DNA of 64,000 bases. Source: Exaiptasia diaphana. Lineage: Eukaryota > Cnidaria > Anthozoa > Actiniaria > Aiptasiidae. The translations under genes and the position numbers were made by a program. Positions 13,689 to 25,106 of the stretch are shown here, one piece after another (positions within the stretch are counted from its first letter, which is position 1; each line of letters begins with the position of its first letter). The stretch spans positions 262,793-326,792 of the forward strand of contig NW_018388036.1 of the NCBI RefSeq assembly GCF_001417965.1, in the 5' to 3' direction. Below the pieces are notes generated by a model. The model did no database searches, was not told the DNA's origin, and was given only the letters and a program-made list of their open reading frames with translations.

Positions 13689-14390
13689 GCCAATCGAAAT
13701 CACGTAGAATGTGAGTTCCACACTTTGAAAGAAGTCGTTGCTTTTGAAGCATATGTTACTTCTTTCCAAACACGGTCACTATCTTGAATAACCGGCCTTC
13801 AGTGACGTCGGATGCCCGAGGGGCAGAAGTACACATCTAAGCATGTCTTACATGCATTTATATCAGTTAATCATTGCTAATCGAAATCACGTACTAAAAT
13901 CTTGTTGTTTTGAAGAAAGTGAGTTCTTCACAAAACGGCCACCATCTTGAATAATGTTCATTGACGAAATCCCGAGGGGCAGAAGTACATATCTAAGTAT
14001 TTCTTCCATGCTTTCATTTTAGTTAAACATTTCTAATCAAAATCACGTAGACCCCTTGAATGCATTCTGGCGATGACAATGACTTTTAGAACTAACCCCT
14101 TGGCCATTCTTGCTATTGCCCCTACACTTGAACATTTTTATAATTCAAGATGGCGGCGGTATTGAGCATATTTTCAGTCAAAATAACGGTCGCCAATAGT
14201 CGAGGTAAGAAGTAATATAAGCTTCTCGGTGTGATTTCGATAGACATTGCGTAGATATGAATACAAACAGACATAAAGTCTGCAGTCATTTGTACGTATT
14301 GGCACTTCACTAAAATGATAATAATTCAAGATGGTGGCCGTTTTGTGAAAAAGTCATATACTTCAAAACAGCGAGATTCTATTGCATTTT
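13689..14390. repeat. Tandem duplication (about 156 bp) plus inverted copies
   Basis: Two tandem units (about 13689-13870 and 13871-14045) share AATCGAAATCACGTA, ATCTTGAATAA and CCCGAGGGGCAGAAGTACA; the last motif recurs 156 bp apart. Partial inverted copies follow at about 14140-14260 (ATTCAAGATGGCGGCGGT) and 14325-14385 (ATTCAAGATGGTGGCCGT). The arrangement suggests a foldback element that also expanded in tandem. Confidence 0.65.
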
Positions 14391-15631
14391 TGAATGAAAC
14401 CAAACCGCAGTCTAAAGCTAAACCCGAAATGTTGGATGGCAGTGCCAACGCCATCCAATATTGTTTGATCCAATTATATATTTAGTGTTTCAAACGACTA
14501 ATCATAATATCAAAGCACATAAAATAAGGAAACAACAATTTGTACGTTACGTTCGACATCGGTATAATCAAAAGAAAATGTTGTGTGTCATCCAAAAATG
14601 GTGAACTGATAGCTTTGCTTAATGTTGCATTTTGCGGTATGATGCAGAATTTCTCGGCGACTATGCCAGAATGATGTTTAAGATATAGCCCAGATATGAC
14701 GGGTCTACCTGGTAGGTAAAGGGGTCGTCGTTCACCCCCTCAGTTTGCGACAATTTTTATAGTGTGCACTTCCTCCTTGGGAGGGACATTGGGAGGCATT
14801 TCTTTGATGATAAGCGTGATTTTCAGGATGGACTTCACTACATGAGAGTTTTTGCGTCTCAAACATGCAGTCTTTCACTAATGCCAATTGTAATGTCGTC
14901 ACTCTACTGTATGCCATTTACTATACAGTGTTTAGTTTTAAATTAGCGATATGAAAATTCGATTAGATTATGTCATTCCGAGACGAGGAAATAATGAAAA
15001 CGTTCTTCTTGTCTAAACATTTGCGGATCAGAGTACAAAATAATTAAAAAGATCATAACGAAATACAGAGAAAGATACACATTGACTATCGAAAAAAGAG
15101 ACAATTACATTTTGTATATATAGTGATAAACGATAAAAATGAAAGATTAGTGATAAAAAAACCTGCCCTAACTCGTTACCTGAGTAAGGATCTTATGCTA
15201 AGATAGATATCGATGGCACTTTTCTTTTTTTCTTTAGATTTCGTTTGTTATCAGTTGTTTGATCTTTTGTGACTCACCGAGCAGAGAACAATAATAGCAT
15301 GTAATTGATAACTGAGCCAGTATCGACAGACAGAAACCAATATATCAAAAGGGCCCTCATAAGCCTAATATCCATTTTTTTTCATTTATATTCCAAGTCT
15401 AAGAAAATATTAGTATCTGTATGTATATATGATTAATGCTTCCATTTCATTTCATTTTATCAGTATTTCATTCAAAACTAACCTAAACGATGTGTACATG
15501 TATGTGTGTCAACCAAACGCTATGATGGGCTCGACCATTTGACTTTTGTTTTAGGGGGAAGAGTGAATGGGAGAGCAGGGAGGGGGGTTTAGTGGTCATG
15601 CCAAGGGACGAACTCTCCCGAACAAAAAAGT
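14391..15631. other. Intergenic spacer, nothing recognised
   Basis: Overlapping short ORFs on both strands at about 14.73-14.95 kb have no recognisable domain. No RNA gene or complete mobile element was identified. Confidence 0.35.
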
Positions 15632-16852
15632 CGAGGTAGGGTTGTCGTACGTATTCCATATATGGTATTAACTAACAAGCGTATAGAGGCCCCTAACAAG
15701 CGAATAGAAGCACCGAGGCGGATTTGTAGTACGTATTCCATATATGGTATTAACTAACAAGCGTATAGAGGCCCCTAACAAGCGAATAGAAGCACCTAAC
15801 AAGCGAATAGCGGCCCCTAAGGAATCCCAATTTACCGGTGCTATCAGCAATGCAAAATACTTTAAATGTCACAAACAATTCGTTGTTTGCCAGCGTAATC
15901 TCTCGTGGTCAAGTTAGTTAAGGCGCTTTACATTTGTAGTCGAAGGGTTAGGTTTAGGGAAAAGGACGGGTCAGGCTATAAAATGTTAAATTCATAATTC
16001 TAAGTTAAAATTTGATAAGAAAATTTTTAATAAGTTAAGGCGTAGCTAAAAAGCTCGAATAAGTCGATAAAAAGTTAGTTAGTTAGTTAGGCGGATGACT
16101 CCGAGATTTGACAATGGCACTCCAAACGACCCTGTCTTCCATCAACGTAGCCAGCTCGTGTGTGCTGATTGCCCCTGTGTCGCGCTTGAGGGTGTCTACA
16201 TAATTCGATTGAGGTCTTCCTCTGGACCGCGTTCCGTGAGTTGGTTCCCACAGGATCAATTTTTGGGTGCTTAGTTCAGGNTGGCGGTAGCAGTGTCCTG
16301 CCAGACGTAGTCTGCGCTCAGCAATCTTCACATCCAGCCTTGGTAACTCTCCGTACACTTCATCATTAGTAGTGCGGGAGCTCCAGTGCACATTCAGGGC
16401 TTTCCTCAGCATACGGGTATGCACCACTGAGTGATTTCACCATAGTCTTCGCCATGGACCAGCTTTCACATCCGTGCAGCAAGATTGACTCGACTGTGGC
16501 AACAAAGAATCGTTTTTTCAAAACTGGGTTCATAGTGGACTTCCAGATGTTGCTCATGTCGTCGTTGAGGGCTTTCCAGGCTAGTGCTTTTCTGATATTG
16601 ACGTCTTTTATCGACTTATCAACCCAGGAGCCAAGATATTTGAAATCGTCTTTTTGCTCCAACACAGTTCCTGATCTGGTTACTAGAGGAGTGTGTACGT
16701 CTATATTGTAGGCAATAAAAAACGTAGGCGATAAAAAAACTGTAGAAAAATATACAAGTGAAAAAAAGTATGGACCTCTGTTCGCTTGTTAGGTGCTTCT
16801 ATTCGCTTGTTAGTTTGTGCCATATATGGAATACGTACTACAAACCCGCCTC
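15632..16852. mobile_element. Inverted-repeat element with internal subrepeats, enclosing a LINE fragment
   Basis: The left end has two tandem copies (period 82 bp) of an arm containing TACGTATTCCATATATGG and CCTAACAAGCGAATAG. The right end (about 16779-16852) is the inverted copy, with CTATTCGCTTGTTAG and CCATATATGGAATACGTA. Each arm contains short direct subrepeats of about 16 bp. A LINE fragment lies between the ends, so this is either a DNA element invaded by a LINE or a composite structure. No transposase is seen. Confidence 0.65.
16075..16711 (-). mobile_element. LINE (non-LTR retrotransposon) 3' fragment, reverse-transcriptase C-terminal region
   Basis: Minus-strand frames read FKYLGSWVDKSIKDVNIRKA, then LLHGCESWSMAKT, then, in another frame, RRLRLAGHCYR and THGTRSRGRP. 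These are typical of the end of non-LTR retrotransposon polyproteins common in cnidarians. One frame change occurs at about 16370-16430, and the 5' part is missing. The minus-strand 3' end is a (CTAA)n run (TTAG repeats on plus at about 16075-16090), as seen in RTE/CR1-type elements. It is a dead, 5'-truncated copy inside the inverted-repeat element. Confidence 0.8.
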
Positions 16853-17852
16853 AAAAAGTCTCACAAAAAAAAGACAGGAAGCCCATGACTCTTAGTGATG
16901 ACTGAGGAGGAGGCTTACAAAACTGCCAAGGTTTTCATCTTAATTCCTTTTGTTATTTCACTTTCATGTTTGGTTGTTGCAATTGTTTAAAGTATCTGTC
17001 ATCCGCGTACTTTTTTGTTTTGGTCGTTGTCAGGTCGTGCTGTTTTCCCGCGACATGGCAACAATATTCTGTCACGCGACACGTAGTTCGCTGAAAGATG
17101 GGGGCACAGGAAGCCCAATTTCACTAGGTGAAATATTCAGGTTCGACATTTTTCAAAAAGACGCACCTTTAAATAATGAAATAAACTGCTGCTCTCCATG
17201 ATAGCCTGCGAGAAGAGGATGTTTTTTATGATGAATACATGCACTTATGTTTTTTCCCTCTTTTTGACAGTAATTTATATCTTTGATATTGAGACAATAA
17301 CAATTTATCGTGGAAAAATATGGATGATATTTCAACCAAATTCAGATTTTAGTCAAATGAGCTAAAATAAGTAATTTCATTTATTTGTCATTAATCTTTT
17401 CATAAAAATTTAGCAAAATACTAGCGCACAAATCATTTCAGTGTGCACACTGTTACGTCATACGGGAAATGACTCAATAAAATTCCATCACACTTGACTG
17501 CTTTCAAACAAAAGAGCAACAAGGATTCTGATTGGCTATCAAACTTTGAGCTGAGGCATAATCACGTATTCATAAAACACAGTGCTGTATTCCCTCGGGA
17601 GATATAAACTCAAAGTGACGTCCCTTTGGGAGTTGAAATCGACCATTTTGACTGGATCTCATGAAATCCAGGAACAAAGAGTTTACGCTAGGCTATTGGT
17701 GATGAAATCCGTGATTTGAACAACCTATAAACATTGCAACCGGCGCGAAAACTGCTTGGTTAGTTGACCAGCAGTTGGCAACGACCAAACGAGGGGACGT
17801 ATCGAACTCGTGTTGAAGTTCGATCTTTTGGCGCGATTTACAATATTCAGGC
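16853..17852. other. Upstream region of the COE gene
   Basis: About 1 kb before the COE start codon, expected to hold its promoter and 5'UTR. An inverted CCAAT motif (GATTGGCTAT, near 17530) and an in-frame TGA just upstream of the chosen ATG are visible. Nothing else specific was recognised. Confidence 0.35.
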
Positions 17853-20800
17853 ATGCAAGAACAGCCGGATAATTCGGGCAAAACAGATAGACCAGGTGTT
17901 CCATGGGTTACCCAGGGAGTTTTAAATGATCAGATGGACACGGGGTGAGTAAAAGAGCAACAGAATTTTTACTTGACAAACATTTTGGACAGAGTTTTGA
18001 AATGCTCAATAATCAAGTTGATATTTTATCGTTCCAGCACACCGTCCGTGATAGCAAGGTGCCACTTTGAGAAACAACCACCATCTAATTTACGAAAAAG
18101 TAACTTTTTCCACTTCGTATTGACGTTTCAAGACCATAACTCACAAGCTATCGAGATTGAAAAGGCTCTGTTTGTAGATTTCATAGAGCTTCGACCCGTA
18201 AGTTTCACAATACTATTGTAGTAAACAATTTTTTTGAAATCATGATATACCAACTGTAAAATATTTGATTGAAAAAAAGTATCACACAGCTGAAATAATT
18301 GTTGAATTCTAGGAAGACATGAAGATCAGAAACGGAGCTCACTATCGTCTTCACTTCATTTTTGCAGGAGGTTTGTCTTTACTCCTAAAAAAAACTTAGA
18401 TTGTTTATATATAATATGATCCGTATTAAGTTAACTGCCGTCCCCAATGGGAATATATGTTCAGCTGTACCACCTTGGGACATACTCTAAATCACGCTCG
18501 CAGTTCCGCTGCTATGGTCCGTCAAGACCTTGTACAAGACGCTATATTTACCATTGGTGCTCTGGGACTTGCATCTTCAAATAAGAGCATAGGTGTTTAT
18601 TTGATTAAAATAAACGCGAGAATCAAATCAAAAACAGCGCTGGGATTTAATACTGGGGCGAAATTCCCTTTAATCAAATTTGCTTGGACAGTCGATTGGT
18701 TTTTCTCGAGTCCAGGAAGCCATTTCAATGCTAACAACCGCGCGCTACTCACTGGATTCCTTTACAGAAACTTTTGAAAAACTGACTTTATTTTTATTTT
18801 TGCCGCAGCTATTCGCGTTGAACAAGATCTGTTTGTCCGTCTAGTTGACTCAACATCAAAACAAGTAAGAAGTGTTGCGATCTAGACTCGAAATATTCTT
18901 TTAACACTCGAGTAAAGTAGCCAAACGAATAATTGTATGGTTGTCATCACACTTTCGAAAGTTTTCAATACGTACTCGTTCTCGTCACGATATTTTAGAT
19001 CTAAGAAAAACTATTACTGCTTACTTATTTAAGTAAAATTAAAAAGATGAGAAAGAAGTAAATGATTTGACATTTATGTTTTGGCAAAATAACTTTTTTC
19101 ATACTTTGACGCAGTTTTCAAAATATTATGTATGTAAGCAAACTATGACTCAGATTGAAATGAATATATTATTTTGGTTTTCTCTTTTTTTTAATGCTTG
19201 GTGGTACATCGATCCTAATTTTTTAACTCAGGAAATAGAGTTTCATAATGGGACACTCCCCGAACGTTAATTGCTTTGCGTAAGCTTATTTTTTTGCTCT
19301 AATGCTTTTTCAGATAATTAGTTACGAAGGACAAGACAAAAACCCTGAAATGAGAAGAGTTTTGATGACACATGAAATTATGTGCAGGTAAATGTTGAAA
19401 AATAAGCAATTCTTTTTTTTTTGAGAAAGAAAAGCCATAAAAATCATGAAAATATGTGCTTGGAATACTAATACAATCTCTTTGTTTTCAAGTCGTTGTT
19501 GTGATAAGAAATCCTGTGGCAACAAGAATGAAACTCCTTCAGATCCTGTAGTTGTTGATAGGTAAGTTAAACTTTTTTTCCAGACAAGTTCCCCTTTATT
19601 GGTGATTATAACCAGACAGAGAAAAGACAACTCTCCAAGGAGGCCTTTTTCCCCAAGGAACTCAAATCTCAGGACAAGCACCCTAAAGTTTACTCTTGGC
19701 CAACTATGATAATATTCAGAAGTCATTACCAAGTGTTAAAAGTACATAATAGCAGCAGCTATTGTTTGCTTTTGTTGACACTGTGATTATAATCCAACAC
19801 TGAGGGATTAAGTTGAATGTCAATTAAGAGCTTCTTTGGACCTGATTGGCTATTCGTCACATTAATTGAATTTGTGTAGTGGAAATTATTTGAGCCACTG
19901 GCCTAAAAGCTTTTGTGAGTCATAGGGGTCTTTATTTGTGGATCTGCTAGGCTCATGCATGGGTTGTTTTTTATTAATAACTTAATCTCTAATTTAGAAA
20001 TGTTTAAAATTAATTTTGACGATAAATAAATTTTTTGTCATATTTAATGATTGTAGATATGAGTTTCCCATTGAATCAAGGCATAACAAGCAATTTATTG
20101 AATTTTCAATCTCACATTTTCATTAATTAAGCTACTAGTCTATTGTTGGTGACATTTCAAAGCATATGATCTCTCCCTGGGATGCTTTACCACCTATAGC
20201 CCTGTTAGCAATACAATGAGTTTGACCAAAAAGTACTGTCCCAAAGTTTATTCTAATTATTCTGAATAAAATGGCTATATATTCAGATTCTGTTGATTAG
20301 CATTTTATTAGGGTAATTATTGATTGTAAATTTTTATATTTTTGCAGATATTACCTGAAATTTTTCCTGAAATGTAATCAAAATTGCTTAAAAAATGCTG
20401 GCAACCCACGAGATATGCGCCGCTTCCAGGTAAGCCACAGCATTTAATGTTTTATAATCATTGAGTTTTTATTAAATTTATTTTGTTGTGTTCAAATGTG
20501 TCAACTGTGAAACTGTTAACAGCTGTAACATGGGCACAAAATTGATTAAAAGTCATGTCATTAGGTGGTGGAGAATTGACAAATCATTTGCCTTCAATCT
20601 GAGTGGTGCATGCAATTTGACAAAGGAAGTTCAACTTCATTATTCTTATGAATCTAGAGCACCCCTAAGCTTGTAACTCCTCCTCTACTACTTCCCCTTA
20701 ATGAGCTGGAAATAAATTTAATCACAACTCTGTACTGGAATATCATGAAAATAATTGCAAAAAGCATTTGAAATGATTTCATTATGACATTGATAGGTGC

Positions 20801-23800
20801 ATATTTCAACATCCGTGGACCATATTGCGGGTGCAATTGCATGTTCAGATAACATGTTTGTTCACAATAACTCAAAACATGGAAGAAGATCAAGAAGACT
20901 TGACAGTACTGAAAGCATTACTCTAACAGGTAAATTGACAAACAAATTGTTTGAGTTCACAAGGACTGAGTCTAATCAGTAGTCTTTGGTTGCGAGAGGT
21001 CAATTTAAGAAGCCATAGTTCTGATTTTCCAAGTAAGTGCTTTAGTCTCTACTGGGATATCAGAAATATACTCCAAGTGTCTAACCAATTAGAGTGCAGT
21101 ATTGGCAATGCTTGTTCAGTATACCAAATATGCTGATGTCCATAGTTGGAATGATACCTATTGTTTATTGACCTTATGCATTTGTGTGTTTATTTATTTG
21201 ATAATTGCACTGCACAATTATTTAGAAAAGATTATAAGTTTCCTACTTTAGAGATATAAGATATAAAACTCTTAAGTAGCGTAGCGAATCGAATGCAGGA
21301 ATTGCAATAGTCTCTGCTATTCATTGTGAGAATTCAAATTCAATATCTTTTTTTTAGGTACACCTTGCATCAAGGCAATTTGCCCTAATGAAGGATGGAC
21401 ATCAGGAGGGACTAATGTTGTTGTCATTGGACATAATTTCTTTGATGGAATACAAGTAGTGTTTGGGTCTTTGATAGTATGGAGTGAGGTTAGTCGATAT
21501 CTGCTATCTACACATCACAAATATAAGTTATTTTCTTAGTGTAATGTACTTTTGTTGCATTTCCTAATACTTAATTGCGTGTGTCACCTTTCATATAGCT
21601 TTTGTAATTAAAGCATGCATTTTATGACATCTTCTCCCCACCCATACCCTGCAAGGAGCAATTTGCTCTTACCCCATGGATATAGCAGGGAGCCCCGTCC
21701 CCACCCACTGGATTTGGTTCTTTGTATTCTTAAATTTAACTTCTCACACTCCCTGCTTTAAGCTTGTGCTTTAAGCCCATATTTATTTATTTTGTTTGTT
21801 TTCAGCTTATAACTCCAAATGCTATTCGAGTAGCAGCCCCACCGCGTCCAATACCAGGGGTTGTTGAAGTTACCCTTATGTACCGAAATAAACAATACTG
21901 CAAAAGCGCTCCGGGAAAATTCTGCTATACAGGTAAGAATGTACAAAAAGTAATGTTTGCTTAGCTTAACTAAACAGCGTCCCAAAGCAACATGCGATGC
22001 TTTAAGTACAGTATAAAGTTGAGCCTAAAAATAATTTGAGGAACTTCTGCTGAGCCTCTGGAGTGAGATTGTTCTCACTTTTTGTCTAATTATGCGAGAA
22101 TTATATTTTTTTCTTGTGCGTCAAACAGCTCTATTTTAGATTATAAATAGTATACTTTATCACATACCTCTACGAGCGTAATTTCAATACTTTTTGACGT
22201 TTGAACATTGAATTGTTTCTGAGAGACTTTCTGAGACTATTTTACTCTCCAAGTCCACTCCGTTTCCACGCGCGCGTCACAACACTTTATTGGCTTTTTC
22301 ATTTTAGCCAATCCGAGAAAGCTTTGAACATGTGTCTGTCAAAATCCAACCAATCACAACCACATGGCTATTGGGTGGAAATAGCACGTGAAAAGTTTCC
22401 AAATAACTGTTTTTCTCTTTTTACTATAGCATTATGTGAGCCGACCATTGATTACGGATTTCAAAGACTTTTAAAACTGATACCTCGACATCCAGGTGAT
22501 CCAGAAAGAATACCCAAGGTTAGAATACTCACTTTTTATTTTGCTCCCAAAGCCTGCAAAGACTAGCTTTTGCCAAGTATTATGAGCGTCTTCGAAGTCT
22601 ACAGAATGTCAACAATGTTAATTGACTTAATTTTTTTAATGTAGGAAATTGTTCTAAAAAGAGCAGCAGATCTCGCCGAGGCTATATTCCAAATGCCACG
22701 AACGCCAACTCAACTACATTCTTCACAATATCCCGGCACCGGCCTAGCGACTCCCAAATCCCCTGCGCTAGTAGGAGGCCAACACTATGTAACAATGTAT
22801 CAAGAAACTGGGCCAAATGGTGGGCTATATAGTCCCACTATTACATCAGACAATCAAGGCCCAGTAGTCTATGCAAGTATAGAAAACGCGTCATCCTCAT
22901 CGCCACAAACTGATGTCAATAACAATGTTGTAAACGCTCCTCCAAGTGACCTGGGACCTAGGATAGTGACAACTGCTGCTAATATCGGCATGGCAAGTAT
23001 CACTATTGATCCACAACAACATGGGTCTGACCACCACCCCTCTGGACATGGTGTTGCTATGACAACTGTGGCTAACTCTTCTAATGGTTACCATGGAGGG
23101 ATACCACTTGCGGCTTTGGGTGTTCCCCCTTCTCCTGGATTTTTCAATGGAACTTGTAAGTCTCTTTTATGCACTAGCCAAATGAAACCACCGCCCCCCG
23201 ATCCCCGGGGAATACCGGGGAATTTAACGTTTGAGAGTGGTGTTAAAATGTGACATTTCCCCCGGTAGTCAGGGCACATTTATTGTTGAAATCCCCGCTA
23301 CTGTTGCCCCGTTATTTTGGTCTAGTAGTAAAGAACAAAACAAACACCTTCACTCCAAATTTTCTGTGATACACAGGGTGAATTTTTGTATAATCCTGTG
23401 TACTCATTTTCGTACTACGTGAGGCTAATAACTGGAAGGAGAAAAACATGTGTAATAAGTTTCTTTAAAAAAGATTCATGCAAGGCAAAATAAACAAAAT
23501 ATTATTATATTTAACAATATTAGCCTGATCTTTTGCCTTCCCATGCTCCCCCTTCGGTCTTAATGTTAGTGATGGAATCTTTATGAATCCGACAATAACG
23601 TTCTTTTTTTCGATTAGGTGTATGCACTAACAATGATTCAATCCCTTTTTTAGTCATACCACAATCACCATCATTACCACCCACTCCAAGCAGCGTTCCG
23701 TCGAATGGCAATACCGGCGTCTTTGCTTTCCCATCGGGCATGATTCAAACTGTCAAGCAAAAGAGTGCATTTAATCCAGTATCAAGAGCTCAGCTGATTG

Positions 23801-24204
23801 CAGAAGGAAGCGATAGCGTCCCCAGTAGTCCAACTATTATACAAGGTAAGGAAGTAGTCGTCTCCCTGCAACTGTTAACAGTTATAATGACTTAAGGAGA
23901 GGCTAGCATTGGATTTTATCGAACCACGCCCTTGAACGCCGTTTTACATTGTTTTGAATAAAAGTACTGTCTTGTTTGAAGTGGTGACGTTACAAAATGC
24001 TGATTTTGAATTTTCCAATTATATAACATCAGCTATATCTTTCAAAAGAATCAATCAATTGTCACCAGTTTTCTTTATATCTATAATTTAAAAAAATATT
24101 TTTTACTCCTTGTAGGTGTTGTTTCGTCGCAATTTGGGGGTACATATACAATCCCTGTGTCCGGACAGACTTACGCTACTAACACTCAATCTTCCAAGTC
24201 ATAA
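17853..24204 (+). CDS. COE/EBF (Collier/Olf-1/EBF) transcription factor, 14 exons, complete
   Basis: DNA-binding nuclear regulator, 620 aa. Exons: 17853-17944, 18038-18197, 18313-18370, 18809-18864, 19314-19387, 19493-19561, 20348-20429, 20797-20929, 21358-21488, 21806-21932, 22430-22518, 22645-23155, 23654-23845, 24116-24204; total 1863 nt. Seen: the COE DNA-binding domain with [18 protein letters not shown] and [14 protein letters not shown], the zinc knuckle [38 protein letters not shown] and [19 protein letters not shown] (to about residue 240). The IPT/TIG domain follows ([15 protein letters not shown], to about 327), then the helix-loop-helix ([19 protein letters not shown]), then a Ser/Pro/Gly-rich activation tail with KQKSAFNPV. 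The start is the first ATG after an in-frame TGA. Length is close to vertebrate EBFs (about 590 aa), but the locus is compact at 6.4 kb. Family assignment is certain. In animals the family controls neuronal and sensory differentiation. Confidence 0.97.
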
Positions 24205-24455
24205 GCCGAATTTATTGAATCATTGCATTGGCCAAGAATGAGTGAATAATCTCGAAGAGAACAGAAGGCTTTCAACAGACAGCACAGCACTTATGGAGTT
24301 ATCTCTTGTTACCATGCGTTACCATCTAGTTTTACCGTGTTAGCATCGAGTTACCGTGCGTTATCGTCGAGCTAACTCGTGGGCTCTTGTAGATATCGCT
24401 CAGTGCTATCCTAACCTACGAAAGGCTTCCAACGCAAGCATATTGGCATCCACGC

Positions 24456-24461
24456 AATAAA
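24456..24461 (+). terminator. Possible poly(A) signal of the COE gene
   Basis: AATAAA lies 252 bases after the COE stop codon and about 645 bases before the attractin start. It fits transcript termination within the short gap between the two genes. Confidence 0.45.
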
Positions 24462-25106
24462 GTTGTCAACGGAAGATTAAGTACACGAAGAATCATGGAC
24501 ATTACGGAGGACTGAACATAAATTAACATATCACAAAAAACGTTTTGATGAATTCTGCAGTATTTGAAGGCAGATATTATTTATATATTAATAGAATGAA
24601 CAATTTTCTCTGTATTCCAAACACGGCTGTAAACCATGTTCCACAAATGGACGTAAGCTATAAATTGCTTCTGGGAAGTTGTTTTTTGCTCGAAACCCGT
24701 AGTTTTTGCTAAGGAATTTAGTAATATATTTAATATAGAACGGAAATCTATGTGCCCATTTAAGAGGCATAATATTTTTGTACTTATAAGTAATATATGA
24801 AAAAGGCGGAGTCGAAAGACAGTGCAATGTATTTTTCAAAGTGCATTTATATATTGCATAACTTATATTTCGAATTGGATGTATTTTTTGTTTAAATATC
24901 CATACGTGTGAATAATTTTATAAAAGCAGTATTAAAGCTATTAATTATTTTGTTGATAATGGATTTACGTAGTTTTTAAAAACTCCACATTATACATACC
25001 TATCTACTGATAAATACATTGGGCTTCCTGTATACTATCGACTGTGGTGGACTGGTACTTAAATTTCTGCTTTGCAAACAAAACTCTCAATGTTCAAGAT
25101 GTCGAG

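Noticed and set aside
22693-23253. Continuous 186-aa ORF as a separate gene
   Set aside because: Its first part is COE exon 12; the frame runs past the GT donor at 23156 into intron sequence.
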